Part shown: piece after piece, positions 40,407 through 48,563 of the stretch
Layout of the letters: the number at the start of each line of letters is the position of its first letter
Position numbering within the stretch: the stretch's first letter is position 1
DNA from: Halomonas sp. Y3
GTDB lineage: Bacteria; Pseudomonadota; Gammaproteobacteria; Pseudomonadales; Halomonadaceae
NCBI RefSeq assembly: GCF_024137965.1
Contig: NZ_CP099975.1
Span: 2,046,001 to 2,110,000, forward strand
DNA: 64,000 nt
Reading direction: 5' to 3'
Position numbers and translations under genes: made by a program
Notes under the pieces: model-generated
Seen by the model: only the letters and a program-made list of their open reading frames with translations
Database searches by the model: none
What the model was told of the DNA's origin: nothing

Positions 40407-41180
40407 TTACTGCGCCGTCCACCCCAGGTCGATGTTCCAGCTCGAGCCCGTGACGGCACCGGCGGCATCGGAGGCCAGGTAGGCGACCAGCTCGGCCACC
40501 TCGGCGGGCTCGATCAGCCGCTTCACGGCGGCGTTCTTGAGCATGATCTGCTCGATCACCTGCTGCTCCTCCATGCCGTGCAGCTTCGCCTGGTCGGCGA
40601 TCTGGTTGTCGACCAGGGGGGTCTTCACGTAGGCGGGACAGATGGCGTTGGCGGTGATGCCCTGGGCGCCGCCCTCCAGGGCCGCGGTCTTGGTCAGGCC
40701 GATCATGCCGTGCTTGGCGCTGATATAGGCCGACTTGCCAGGCGAGGCGACCTGGGCGTGCACCGAGGCGATATTGACCACCCGACCCCAGCCGTTCTCG
40801 CGCATGGAGGGCCAGGCCGCCTGGGTCAGCAGGAAGGGAGTGGTCAGCATCAGGTCGATGATCTGGCGCCACTTCGCCTCGGGGAATTCCTCGATGGGGG
40901 CGACGTGCTGGATCCCGGCGTTGTTGACCAGGATATCCACCCGGCCGAAGCGGCGCATGGCCTCCGCCACCGCCGCCTTGCACGCCTCCCCGTCGGTGAG
41001 GTCGGCCTGGAAGAAGACGGCGCCGGCGCGCTCGGCCACCTCGGCGCCGTCCGGATTGAAGTCCACGGCCAGCACCTGGTGGCCAAGCTCGCAGAAGTGA
41101 CGCACCACGGCTTCACCGATGCCGCTGGTGGTGCCGGTGACCAGGGCGACGCGGGGAGTGGTGGGGGCAGTTCCTGACAT
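40407..41180 (-). CDS. bdhA: 3-hydroxybutyrate dehydrogenase
   Basis: 257 residues. SDR with TGTTSGIGEAV, NNAGIQHV, catalytic AYISAKHG and the family-specific NAICPAYVKTPLVDNQI. It oxidises D-3-hydroxybutyrate to acetoacetate with NAD, used in PHB turnover. The SCOT genes scoAB lie about 3-4 kb away and supply the next step. Confidence 0.94.
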   Translation of the reverse strand: MSGTAPTTPRVALVTGTTSGIGEAVVRHFCELGHQVLAVDFNPDGAEVAERAGAVFFQADLTDGEACKAAVAEAMRRFGRVDILVNNAGIQHVAPIEEFPEAKWRQIIDLMLTTPFLLTQAAWPSMRENGWGRVVNIASVHAQVASPGKSAYISAKHGMIGLTKTAALEGGAQGITANAICPAYVKTPLVDNQIADQAKLHGMEEQQVIEQIMLKNAAVKRLIEPAEVAELVAYLASDAAGAVTGSSWNIDLGWTAQ

Positions 41181-41263
41181 CAGCAGCTCCTTGTCCTTTC
41201 GTTGTCATGCCCAGCGCGCAGGGCGGGAAAGATACAGCGTCCCCAGCATACGGCCGCCCGCCC

Positions 41264-41710
41264 TCAGGCGCCACCGTCGGCGGGCGGGCGCTCGGCCATG
41301 ACCCGCTCCATCAGCTGCTGAGCGAGCCGGCTGGCCGCCTGCCGGCTGGTCACGTCCGTGAGGTCATCGAGCAGCACCAGTCGGCGGCACCAGGCCTCCT
41401 CGCCCAGGGCCACGGTCTCCAGTGGGTACTCCCCCGAGGGCAACGCCAGCCAGTGATGGCTGCCCACCTCGGGCATCTCGACGCTGTCGGCCGCGGGCAC
41501 CATCACCAGCCACAGCGACACCGGGGTGACCAGGGCCCCCACCAGCTGCTCGCCGAGCTCGGGGTCGGTGTGGCGCTGGAAACAGAGGGCGTCGGCGGCA
41601 AGCCGCGGATTGAAGCCCCGCTGCCGCTTGGCGTCGCGCAGATAGCGGTGGGTCCAGCCCTCCGCGAGCCGGCCCAGTCGAGCATACTGTTCAGGGGTCA
41701 GGGCATGCAT
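41264..41710 (-). CDS. HybE/HupJ-like protein (hydrogenase-chaperone family), orphan
   Basis: 148 residues from ATG 41710 (AGGAG 5 nt upstream). The pattern FNPRLAADALCFQ, then VGALVTPVSLWLVMVPA, then LPSGEYPLETVALGEEAWCRRLVLLDDL and a helix with RQAASRLAQQLM follows the HybE/HupJ family, whose members assist [NiFe]-hydrogenase assembly. No hydrogenase gene is in the window, and the hydrophobic strand differs from true HybE. Family assignment is by pattern recall, so the function is left open. Confidence 0.6.
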   Translation of the reverse strand: MHALTPEQYARLGRLAEGWTHRYLRDAKRQRGFNPRLAADALCFQRHTDPELGEQLVGALVTPVSLWLVMVPAADSVEMPEVGSHHWLALPSGEYPLETVALGEEAWCRRLVLLDDLTDVTSRQAASRLAQQLMERVMAERPPADGGA

Positions 41711-41817
41711 GGCGGCTCCTTCATGACGCGTTGGCGCGTGCAGTATAGCGCCGCGCCCGCCCTCCTCGCAGCCGGATGCTATGCTGGGTCCCGATGCCAT
41801 CGACGCCTGGAGCCCTC

Positions 41818-42648
41818 ATGACCGACACCGAACGCCTGGCCCTCGCCGTGGAAATCGCCCGGGAGGCTGGCGAGATGATCCGCGACGCCCGTGCCGCCCA
41901 GACCTTCGGCCACCGCTACAAGCAGGGCCATGAGCTGGTGACCGATGTGGACCTCGCCGTGGACACCCATATCACCACACGCCTGGAGGCCGCCTTCCCC
42001 GATGAGGCAAGGCTCAGCGAAGAGCTGGCACCGGAGCGCAGCGCCCTTGAGCGCGATGCCCCGCTCTGGGTGGTGGACCCCATCGACGGCACCGTCAACT
42101 TTGCTCACGGCTTTCACCACGTGGCCGTCTCCATCGCCTGGGCCCAGTCGGGTCGCGTCACCCTGGGCGTGGTGCACGCCCCCTTTCTGGGAGAGACCTT
42201 CACCGCCCTGGCCGGCCAGGGGGCCCACTGCAACGGCCAGCCTATCCGGGCCAGCCGCACCCGCAGCCTGGAGCGCTGCCTGGTGGGCACCGGTTTCCCC
42301 TATCGCCGCGATAGCCGCCCTCCGCTGATGCGCCGCCTCGCCGCCGTACTGGAGCACTGCCAGGACGTGCGGCGCAACGGCTCCGCGGCCCTGGACCTCT
42401 GCGATGTGGCCTGTGGTCGCCTGGACGCCTACTACGAGAGCGTCTCCCCCTGGGACTTCGCCGCCGGCTGGCTGATCGCCCGGGAGGCCGGCGCCCGCAC
42501 CGGCCACCTCTACCCCTGCCCGGAGGGCTTTCCCGAGGATCTCTACGGCGAGAACCTGCTGGTGACGAGCCCGGGCATCCACCGGGAGCTGGGGGCGCTG
42601 CTGCGCCGGGCCGACGCCGGCGAGCTCGAGATCCCGCCGGCCCGATAG
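41818..42648 (+). CDS. Inositol monophosphatase family protein
   Basis: 276 residues. Metal-binding motifs: SEELAPE, WVVDPIDGTVNFAHGFHHVAVSIAW and SVSPWDFAAGWLIAREAG. These are lithium-sensitive phosphatases acting on inositol-1-phosphate and related substrates. The start at 41818 has GGAG 5 nt upstream. A divergent HybE-like gene shares the 107-bp promoter region. Confidence 0.93.
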   Translation: MTDTERLALAVEIAREAGEMIRDARAAQTFGHRYKQGHELVTDVDLAVDTHITTRLEAAFPDEARLSEELAPERSALERDAPLWVVDPIDGTVNFAHGFHHVAVSIAWAQSGRVTLGVVHAPFLGETFTALAGQGAHCNGQPIRASRTRSLERCLVGTGFPYRRDSRPPLMRRLAAVLEHCQDVRRNGSAALDLCDVACGRLDAYYESVSPWDFAAGWLIAREAGARTGHLYPCPEGFPEDLYGENLLVTSPGIHRELGALLRRADAGELEIPPAR

Positions 42649-42748
42649 TGCGACCCAATGGCGCGGCTTGACGAGCGCTATTGGCCCCGCCGGGGCCGAT
42701 CCGTCACAATGCTAGGCGTTCACTTTCAATGTCCTCCCAGGAGTCCAC

Positions 42749-43024
42749 ATGTTCGTCGTCATCTTCGGCCGCCCCGGCTGCCCCTTCTGCGTTTTCGCCC
42801 AGGAACTGGCCGGCCGCCTCGAATCCGCCGGCGCCATCGAGGGCTTTCGCTACGTGGACATGCATGCCGAGGGGCTGACCAAGGCCGACCTGGAGAAGAC
42901 CATCGGCAAGCCGGTGCACACCGTCCCCCAGATCTTCATCGACCAGGCCCATATCGGCGGCTACAGCGAGTTCGACCAGCATGTGCGCGAGCACGGCCTG
43001 CTGGAGGCGGCCGGCGTCCGCTGA
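42749..43024 (+). CDS. grxA: Glutaredoxin 1 (GrxA-like)
   Basis: 91 residues. Active site GRPGCPFC near the N-terminus, then KPVHTVPQIFIDQAHIGGYSEF with the cis-Pro and glutathione-binding residues. The AEGLTKADLEKTIGKPV segment matches E. coli GrxA. CPFC replaces the usual CPYC. Reduces ribonucleotide reductase and disulfides with glutathione. Preceded by an AGGAG. Confidence 0.93.
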   Translation: MFVVIFGRPGCPFCVFAQELAGRLESAGAIEGFRYVDMHAEGLTKADLEKTIGKPVHTVPQIFIDQAHIGGYSEFDQHVREHGLLEAAGVR

Positions 43025-43156
43025 CGCGCCCCCGGCTCGGACGATGGTCCGCCTGCCGCCCCGCCTGACAGTGAGAGCGTCATCCCGGCGTTGAATGGCC
43101 ACCGGCGCCGACTGCCTATACTTCCCGCCAGCATCCACGACAAGGAAACCACTGCG

Positions 43157-43924
43157 ATGCAGAGGGAAGAGTTCGTTCAGCAGCTGTGGCTGGACTATGT
43201 CCACCAGCACCCCGAGGTGGGCGCCCTGCGCCTCTGGCCCCTGGACGCTCCGGTGGAGTATCTGGCGGTGGTCACGCTGAATCACGGCCCCTGGCGCATG
43301 GACGCCCTGCTGCCCAGCCTGCTCCACCTGGGCTACCGCCCCCGCCACCGCCACGCCATGGCCGATCGCGGCCTGCTGGCGACGCTGCTCTCGCCCCCGG
43401 ATGACGGCCCCTGGCTGGTGCTCGGCGAGCTGCAGCTCGGCACCCTCTCCCGGGAGCCGCGCCAGCGCCTGGAGTCCCTGGTGGCCCTGGCGCCGGAGGC
43501 GGACCGCCGCGGCCAGAACCTGCTCTGTCGCGGCCGGCCCTGGCCGATGCCCGACTGGGACACCTTCCAGGCGCTCAGCGCGGCGCACCCCCTGGCGGGG
43601 CTGCTCGCGGTGAACGGGCCGCGCCTGCATCACGCCGGCTTCGACTGCCAGCGCCTGGGGGAGAGCCTGAGTCACTATGACCGGCGCCTCACCGAGAGCG
43701 GCCTCGTCGGCAGCAGCGACCGTCAGCACGGCCTCTTCCCGGTGTCGGGGCTGCTCGACTACCGCTTCTATCCCGCCTGCTCCCAGCGCCTGCCTTTCGC
43801 CGACGGCGACGAGCATCGCTTCGAGAGCGGCGGCCTCGCCCTGGTGCAGAAGGCCGTCAGCGCCAACCAGGAGCGCGCCGTGGAGCTGCTGCTGCCGCAC
43901 CATACCCGCTGCGAGATCACCTAA
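43157..43924 (+). CDS. DUF1338-like (VOC/HglS-type) protein
   Basis: 255 residues. The repeated vicinal-oxygen-chelate-like layout and segments TLNHGPWRMDALLPSLLHLGYRPR, GELQL and GPRLHHAGFDCQRLGE resemble the DUF1338 group, which includes 2-oxoadipate dioxygenase/decarboxylase HglS. Candidate metal ligands are His in LNHG and HHAG and a Glu in GELQL or HRFESGG. Shorter than HglS, so the substrate is unknown. ATG 43157 with AAGGA about 10 nt upstream. Call made by pattern only. Confidence 0.6.
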   Translation: MQREEFVQQLWLDYVHQHPEVGALRLWPLDAPVEYLAVVTLNHGPWRMDALLPSLLHLGYRPRHRHAMADRGLLATLLSPPDDGPWLVLGELQLGTLSREPRQRLESLVALAPEADRRGQNLLCRGRPWPMPDWDTFQALSAAHPLAGLLAVNGPRLHHAGFDCQRLGESLSHYDRRLTESGLVGSSDRQHGLFPVSGLLDYRFYPACSQRLPFADGDEHRFESGGLALVQKAVSANQERAVELLLPHHTRCEIT

Positions 43925-43930
43925 TCGGGA

Positions 43931-43951
43931 TATCCACAGATTCTGTGGATA
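43931..43951. promoter_or_regulatory. Head-to-head DnaA-box-like palindrome
   Basis: TATCCACAGA, one T, TCTGTGGATA. The minus-strand half extends to a full TTATCCACA box; the plus-strand half is one mismatch away (ATATCCACA). Perfect 10-bp arms make it also able to form a hairpin. It lies just after the DUF1338-like stop. Confidence 0.5.
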
Positions 43952-43995
43952 ACGCTGTGCAGAGCCCGGCCGCCAGGCGCCGGAACCCCCATGGG

Positions 43996-44014
43996 AGCGG
44001 GCTTTGCGCCCGCT
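43996..44014. repeat. REP-like hairpin
   Basis: AGCGGGC (43996-44002) and GCCCGCT (44008-44014) around loop TTTGC, a typical short extragenic palindrome of GC-rich gammaproteobacteria. Confidence 0.45.
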
Positions 44015-44075
44015 GGTCATGAAATCGACACCCGGCAATCGCCCCCTCACAGCGACACCGTCTCCTCATAACGGC

Positions 44076-44105
44076 ACCGGCCCGGACGCAGGCGTCCGGG
44101 CCGGT
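44076..44105 (-). terminator. Terminator-like hairpin after scoB
   Basis: Perfect 14-bp stem ACCGGCCCGGACGC / GCGTCCGGGCCGGT with a 2-nt centre, 23 nt past the scoB stop. No T-run. Confidence 0.55.
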
Positions 44106-44128
44106 GAGCTCTCGGGAGCAACCGAGAA

Positions 44129-44788
44129 TCAGTCGAAGGTCATCTCCGGCACATGGTCGGGCACGACCAGCTTGCCGGCGGTCTTCTCGACGATCTCCTC
44201 CACGGAGACCCCGGGGGCGCGCTCCTTGAGGTGGAAGGCGCCGTCCTTGATCTCCAGATAGGCCAGGTCGGTCAGCACCCGATTGATGCAGCCGGCGCCG
44301 GTCAGCGGCAGGCTGCACTTCTCGAGCAGCTTGGACTCGCCGTGCTTGGAGGCGTGGGTCATGGTGCAGATGATGTTCTCGGCACCGGCCACCAGGTCCA
44401 TGGCGCCACCCATGCCCTTGATCAGCTTGCCGGGCACCATCCAGGAGGCGATGTTGCCCTCCTGATCCACCTCGAAGGCGCCGAGCACGGTCAGGTCCAC
44501 GTGGCCGCCACGGATCATGGCGAAGGACTCGGCGGAGTCGAAGATCGCCGCGCCGGGGCGAGCGGTCACCGTCTGCTTGCCGGCGTTGATCATGTCCGCG
44601 TCGACCTCCTCCTCGGTGGGGAAGCGCCCCATGCCGAGCAGGCCGTTCTCGGACTGCAGCATCACGTCGATGCCCTCGGGCACGTAGTTGGCTACCAGGG
44701 TGGGGATACCGATGCCCAGGTTGACGTAGTAGCCGTCCTCGAGTTCGCGCGCCACGCGCATTGCCATCTGTTCGCGGGTGAGTGCCAT
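44129..44788 (-). CDS. scoB: Succinyl-CoA:3-ketoacid CoA-transferase subunit B
   Basis: 219 residues. Beta subunit with the catalytic Glu in QSENGLLGMGRFP and with GAAIFDSAESFAMIRGGHVD. With ScoA it transfers CoA from succinyl-CoA to acetoacetate. Located 93 nt after scoA on the same strand. Works downstream of BdhA in hydroxybutyrate use. Confidence 0.95.
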   Translation of the reverse strand: MALTREQMAMRVARELEDGYYVNLGIGIPTLVANYVPEGIDVMLQSENGLLGMGRFPTEEEVDADMINAGKQTVTARPGAAIFDSAESFAMIRGGHVDLTVLGAFEVDQEGNIASWMVPGKLIKGMGGAMDLVAGAENIICTMTHASKHGESKLLEKCSLPLTGAGCINRVLTDLAYLEIKDGAFHLKERAPGVSVEEIVEKTAGKLVVPDHVPEMTFD

Positions 44789-44881
44789 CTTGTTGCCTCG
44801 TTGTTCGCTGGAAAGGCTTCGCTTGAGAAGCTCGGAAAGGAGCCGGCGGACCGGCGGTCATCGGGCGTTGCCGTGCCGGGC

Positions 44882-45583
44882 TCAGGCCTCGCGGACGGTA
44901 CGTTTCTCGATGCGCTTCTCGAAGCTGCCCTGGATGATGCGATCGACGTAGATGCCAGGGGTGTGGATCTGGTCCGGCTTCAGCTCGCCCGGCTCGACGA
45001 TCTCCTCCACCTCGACGACGGTGATCTTGCCGCAGGTGGCCGCCAGGGGGTTGAAGTTCTGGGCGGTGTCGCGGTAGACGACGTTGCCGTAGCGATCGGC
45101 CTTCCAGCCCTTGACGATGGCGAAGTCGGCGTGGAACGCCTCCTCGAGGATATAGTGGCGGCCGTTGAACTCGCGCACCTCCTTGCCCTCGCCGATCGGC
45201 GTGCCGTAGCCGGTGGCAGTGTAGAAGGCGGGGATACCCGCGCCGCCGGCGCGCATCTTCTCGGCCAGGGTGCCCTGGGGGGTGAGGATGACGTCGATCT
45301 CGTTGTTGAGCATCTGCTGCTCGAACATGGCATTCTCGCCCACGTAAGAGGCGTAGATGCGGCTGATCTGCTTGTCTTCCAGCAGGATGCCCAGGCCGAA
45401 ACCGTCGACGCCGCAGTTGTTGGAGATGACGGTAAGGTCGTTGACCCCGCGGCGCTTGATCTCGGCGATCAGGTTCTCGGGAATGCCGCAGAGGCCGAAG
45501 CCGCCGGCGACAACGGTCATGCCGCTCTCGATGCCTGCCATCGCCTCTTCGTAGGAGTTAACGCGCTTGTCGAATCCGGCCAT
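44882..45583 (-). CDS. scoA: Succinyl-CoA:3-ketoacid CoA-transferase subunit A
   Basis: 233 residues. Alpha subunit with [35 protein letters not shown] and [15 protein letters not shown] 45583 has GAGG 8 nt upstream. The divergent LysR gene lies 144 nt away and is the likely regulator. Confidence 0.95.
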   Translation of the reverse strand: MAGFDKRVNSYEEAMAGIESGMTVVAGGFGLCGIPENLIAEIKRRGVNDLTVISNNCGVDGFGLGILLEDKQISRIYASYVGENAMFEQQMLNNEIDVILTPQGTLAEKMRAGGAGIPAFYTATGYGTPIGEGKEVREFNGRHYILEEAFHADFAIVKGWKADRYGNVVYRDTAQNFNPLAATCGKITVVEVEEIVEPGELKPDQIHTPGIYVDRIIQGSFEKRIEKRTVREA

Positions 45584-45727
45584 AGGTGGCGCCTCATGTT
45601 GTTGTGCGTGGGTGTGGTCGTGGAGACACGATGCCACCCAGTGTTGTGCCTGGCGATATATTTGTTAAGTTTGTTTTTTTTATCGATTGATGAGCCCGCC
45701 TCATAACTTTGACCTTGGTAGCATGCC

Positions 45728-46624
45728 GTGACCGTCAAGCAGCTTCGCGCCTTCCTCGCCGTGGCCCAGACCCTGAGCTTCACCCAGGCCTGTGAACGGC
45801 TGCACCTCTCCCAGCCGGCACTCAGCCTGGCCATCAAGGGGCTGGAGGAGAGCCTCGGCGGGCGCCTGCTGATCCGCACCACCCGCAGCGTACGCCTCAC
45901 CCCCGAGGGCGACTCCTTCCTGCCCCTGGCCAAGCGTCTGCTGGCGGAGTGGGACAACGCCGAGGAGCTGATGCGCCAGCGCTTCACCCTGCAGCTCGGC
46001 CGCCTGACGGTGGCCACCATGCCCTCCTTTGCCAGCAACCTGCTGCCGCCGGCGCTGATGGCCTTTCGCAGCCGCCACCCGCGCATCAACGTCACGGTGC
46101 ATGACGTGATCAACGAGCAGGTGATCGACATGGTCCGCGACCGCCAGGTGGAGCTGGGCATCGCCTTCGAACCGGAGGCGGCCGGCAGCCTCACCTTCGT
46201 CCCGCTCTTCATCGACCGCTTCGTGGCCGTGGTGCCACCGCGCTCCCTGCTGGCCCGCCATCGGCGGCTCGACTGGCAGACCCTGCTGACCCACGACTTC
46301 ATCGCCCTGCAGCGCCCCTCCATGGTGCGTCGCCTGCTGGAGCAGCAGCTCGGCGAGCGCGGCATTCGCCTGCCCGCCGCCTTCGAGAGCCACCAGCTGG
46401 CCACGGTAGGCCGCATGGTGGCCAGCGGCCTGGGCGTCAGCGCCGTGCCCTCCCTGTGCGCCCGCCAGATGGAGGAGCTCGGCGCCCGCTGCCTGCCGCT
46501 TACCGCACCGTCCATCGAGCGCGCCGTGGGCATGGTGACCCACGGCGAGCTCTCCGCGGCGGCCCTCGCCCTGCAGCAGGTGCTCATGGCCACCCTGGGC
46601 AACGCCCCCCCTGCCGGCGAGTGA
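45728..46624 (+). CDS. LysR family transcriptional regulator, divergent from scoAB
   Basis: 298 residues from GTG 45728. N-terminal winged HTH (VKQLRAFLAVAQTLSFTQA, LHLSQPALSLAIKGLEESLG) and a LysR co-inducer domain. The AT-rich stretch 45650-45700 between it and scoA (including an eight-T run) is a likely shared regulatory region. The Shine-Dalgarno is weak. Target genes are inferred from divergence only. Confidence 0.9.
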   Translation: MTVKQLRAFLAVAQTLSFTQACERLHLSQPALSLAIKGLEESLGGRLLIRTTRSVRLTPEGDSFLPLAKRLLAEWDNAEELMRQRFTLQLGRLTVATMPSFASNLLPPALMAFRSRHPRINVTVHDVINEQVIDMVRDRQVELGIAFEPEAAGSLTFVPLFIDRFVAVVPPRSLLARHRRLDWQTLLTHDFIALQRPSMVRRLLEQQLGERGIRLPAAFESHQLATVGRMVASGLGVSAVPSLCARQMEELGARCLPLTAPSIERAVGMVTHGELSAAALALQQVLMATLGNAPPAGE

Positions 46625-46694
46625 TCACGGCTGGGCAGTCGCCCGGCGATCCTTTAGGATTGCCGCATCCGACTCGCCACCGACGGAGCCACGC

Positions 46695-47561
46695 ATGCCG
46701 ACCCTCAAGGGGCTCGTCAGTCTCCTGCTGCTTACCCTCAACACCCTGGTCTGGGGCGTGCCCCTGATTCTCCTGACCCTGGTCAAGCTGATCACGCCCG
46801 GCCGGCCGCTGCGCCGCCTGGTGCTGCGCGGGCTCAACGCCGTGGCCCTCAACTGGATCGGTTTCAACCTCTGGTGGATGCGTCACTGGCTCAAGCCGCA
46901 GCTGGACCTCGAGGTTCCCGAGGGGCTCTCCCGGGAGCAGTGGTGGCTGGTGGTCTCCAACCACCGCAGCTGGACCGATATCTTCGTGCTCTTCTTCGCC
47001 CTGCATCGCCGCATCCCCATGCCGCGTTTCTTTCTCAAGCGCCAGCTGATCTGGATCCCCATCGTGGGACTGGCCTGGTGGGCGCTGGAGTATCCCTTCA
47101 TGCGCCGCATGAGCGCCGAGCAGCGCACGCGCCACCCCCATCTGGCCAAGCGTGACCAGGAGGCCACCGAACGCATGTGCCACCGCGCCCGGGAGGCCCC
47201 CATCGCCATCTTCAACTTCCTCGAGGGCACCCGCTTTACGCCCGCCAAGCGCGATGCCCAGGGCTCCCCCTATCGCCACCTGCTGCGCCCCAAGGCCGGC
47301 GGCATCGCCCAGGTGCTCAACCTGCTGGGAGACCGCCTCGAGGGCATCATCGATGTGACCCTGAGCTATGACCAGCCCGACCCCACCTTCTGGGGCTTCC
47401 TCTGCGGCCAGGAGGGGCGCATCGTACTGAGGGCGCGCACCCTCCCCGTGCCCGACTGGATGCTGGAGGGGGACTACCAGGACGACCCGGACGACAAGGA
47501 GCGCTTCCACTCATGGCTCAATGCCCTGTGGCAGGAAAAGGACGACTCGCTCTCACGCTGA
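46695..47561 (+). CDS. Lysophospholipid acyltransferase (PlsC/YihG-like)
   Basis: 288 residues. N-terminal transmembrane segment(s), then the acyltransferase box SNHRSWTD (HX4D) and the EGTRFTPAKRD motif near residue 175. The long form with PRFFLKRQLIWIPIVGLAWW resembles YihG. Acts on membrane lipids. Its 3' end overlaps the LysM gene by 49 nt. Confidence 0.9.
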   Translation: MPTLKGLVSLLLLTLNTLVWGVPLILLTLVKLITPGRPLRRLVLRGLNAVALNWIGFNLWWMRHWLKPQLDLEVPEGLSREQWWLVVSNHRSWTDIFVLFFALHRRIPMPRFFLKRQLIWIPIVGLAWWALEYPFMRRMSAEQRTRHPHLAKRDQEATERMCHRAREAPIAIFNFLEGTRFTPAKRDAQGSPYRHLLRPKAGGIAQVLNLLGDRLEGIIDVTLSYDQPDPTFWGFLCGQEGRIVLRARTLPVPDWMLEGDYQDDPDDKERFHSWLNALWQEKDDSLSR

Positions 47562-48457
47562 TGCTGGCAGCGCTGCTGCTGGGCGGCTGCGCCTCGCAGC
47601 CTGACAGCGGGGATCGCCCCGTGACCCGTGACGCCGCCGCCGCGGCCGATACCGGCAGCTGGGTGGTGGTGCAGCGCGGCGATACCCTCGGCGAGATCGC
47701 CCGGCGCGGCGGGGTCCCCCTGGAGCGACTCCAGCGTTTCAACCCCGACGCCGACTCCCGGCGCCTGGCAGTGGGACAGCGCCTGCTGATGCCTACCCAT
47801 CAAGAGCGGGCGCCCTCCGGTGGCCCCTACCGCTACCAGGTGCGGCCCGGCGACACCTACTCCAGCATCGCCCGACGCTTCGGTACCCGCGCCTCTCGAA
47901 TCCAGGCCGCCAACCCCGGCGTGGAGCCCAGGTCCCTGCGGGTGGGCCAGCTGATCCAGGTACCCGTCTCGACCGCCAGCGGCGGCGGGCGCGCCGCGCC
48001 CTCCTCCAGCGCCTCGAGGAGCTCCCAGGCCGCAAGCCCTCCCGCCCGGGCCAGCCTGCCGGACCCCGGCAACCTGCCCCGCTCGGCCCGCAGCTGGCCC
48101 TGGCCCCTGGAGGACTACCGGGTGGTGCGCGCCTTCGGCAGCGACAGCCGCGGCACCCTGCAGCCGATGCTGCTGGCCACCGGCCGCGGGGCCCAGGCTC
48201 GGGCGGTAGCCGACGGCGAGGTGCGCTTCGCCGACAGCATGCGCCAGCTCGGCCAGGTGGTGATCATTCACCACGCCGACAACCTGCAGAGCGTCTATGC
48301 CCAGTGCGAGCGCCTGCTGGTCAAGGACGGCGAACGCGTCACGCGCGGCACGCCGGTCTGCGAGGTAGCCTTCAGCAACGCCAGCGAACGCCACGACCTG
48401 CTCTTCGACCTGCGCCACGGCGGCAAGCCCATCGACCCGCGCCGGGTGCTGCGCTAG
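47513..48457 (+). CDS. LysM lipoprotein with degenerate LytM (M23) domain, NlpD/EnvC-like
   Basis: 314 residues. Lipobox LLLGGC at about residue 26, two LysM peptidoglycan-binding repeats (VVVQRGDTLGEIARRGGV and YQVRPGDTYSSIARRFGT), a Ser/Pro-rich linker and a C-terminal M23-like domain from about 195. The zinc ligands HxxxD and HxH are missing, which is the hallmark of amidase activators such as NlpD and EnvC rather than active endopeptidases. ATG 47513 lies inside the acyltransferase ORF. Confidence 0.88.
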   Translation: MAQCPVAGKGRLALTLMLAALLLGGCASQPDSGDRPVTRDAAAAADTGSWVVVQRGDTLGEIARRGGVPLERLQRFNPDADSRRLAVGQRLLMPTHQERAPSGGPYRYQVRPGDTYSSIARRFGTRASRIQAANPGVEPRSLRVGQLIQVPVSTASGGGRAAPSSSASRSSQAASPPARASLPDPGNLPRSARSWPWPLEDYRVVRAFGSDSRGTLQPMLLATGRGAQARAVADGEVRFADSMRQLGQVVIIHHADNLQSVYAQCERLLVKDGERVTRGTPVCEVAFSNASERHDLLFDLRHGGKPIDPRRVLR

Positions 48458-48473
48458 CGCGTCACCCAATCGT

Positions 48474-48494
48474 CACCCCGGCGTCGCCGGGGTG
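48474..48494. terminator. Hairpin after the LysM gene
   Basis: CACCCCGGC (48474-48482) and GCCGGGGTG (48486-48494), a 9-bp perfect stem with a 3-nt loop, 17 nt past the LysM gene stop. Confidence 0.45.
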
Positions 48495-48563
48495 TCACCC
48501 GCCATCCCCATCCTCGGTGCCTAACAGGGCCCATGAGGGGCCCGCCACGCAGCGGGGAAGCAC

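Noticed and set aside
38477..40468. 663-codon minus-strand ORF opposite the RegB/RegA genes
   Set aside because: Antisense shadow of two well-supported genes.
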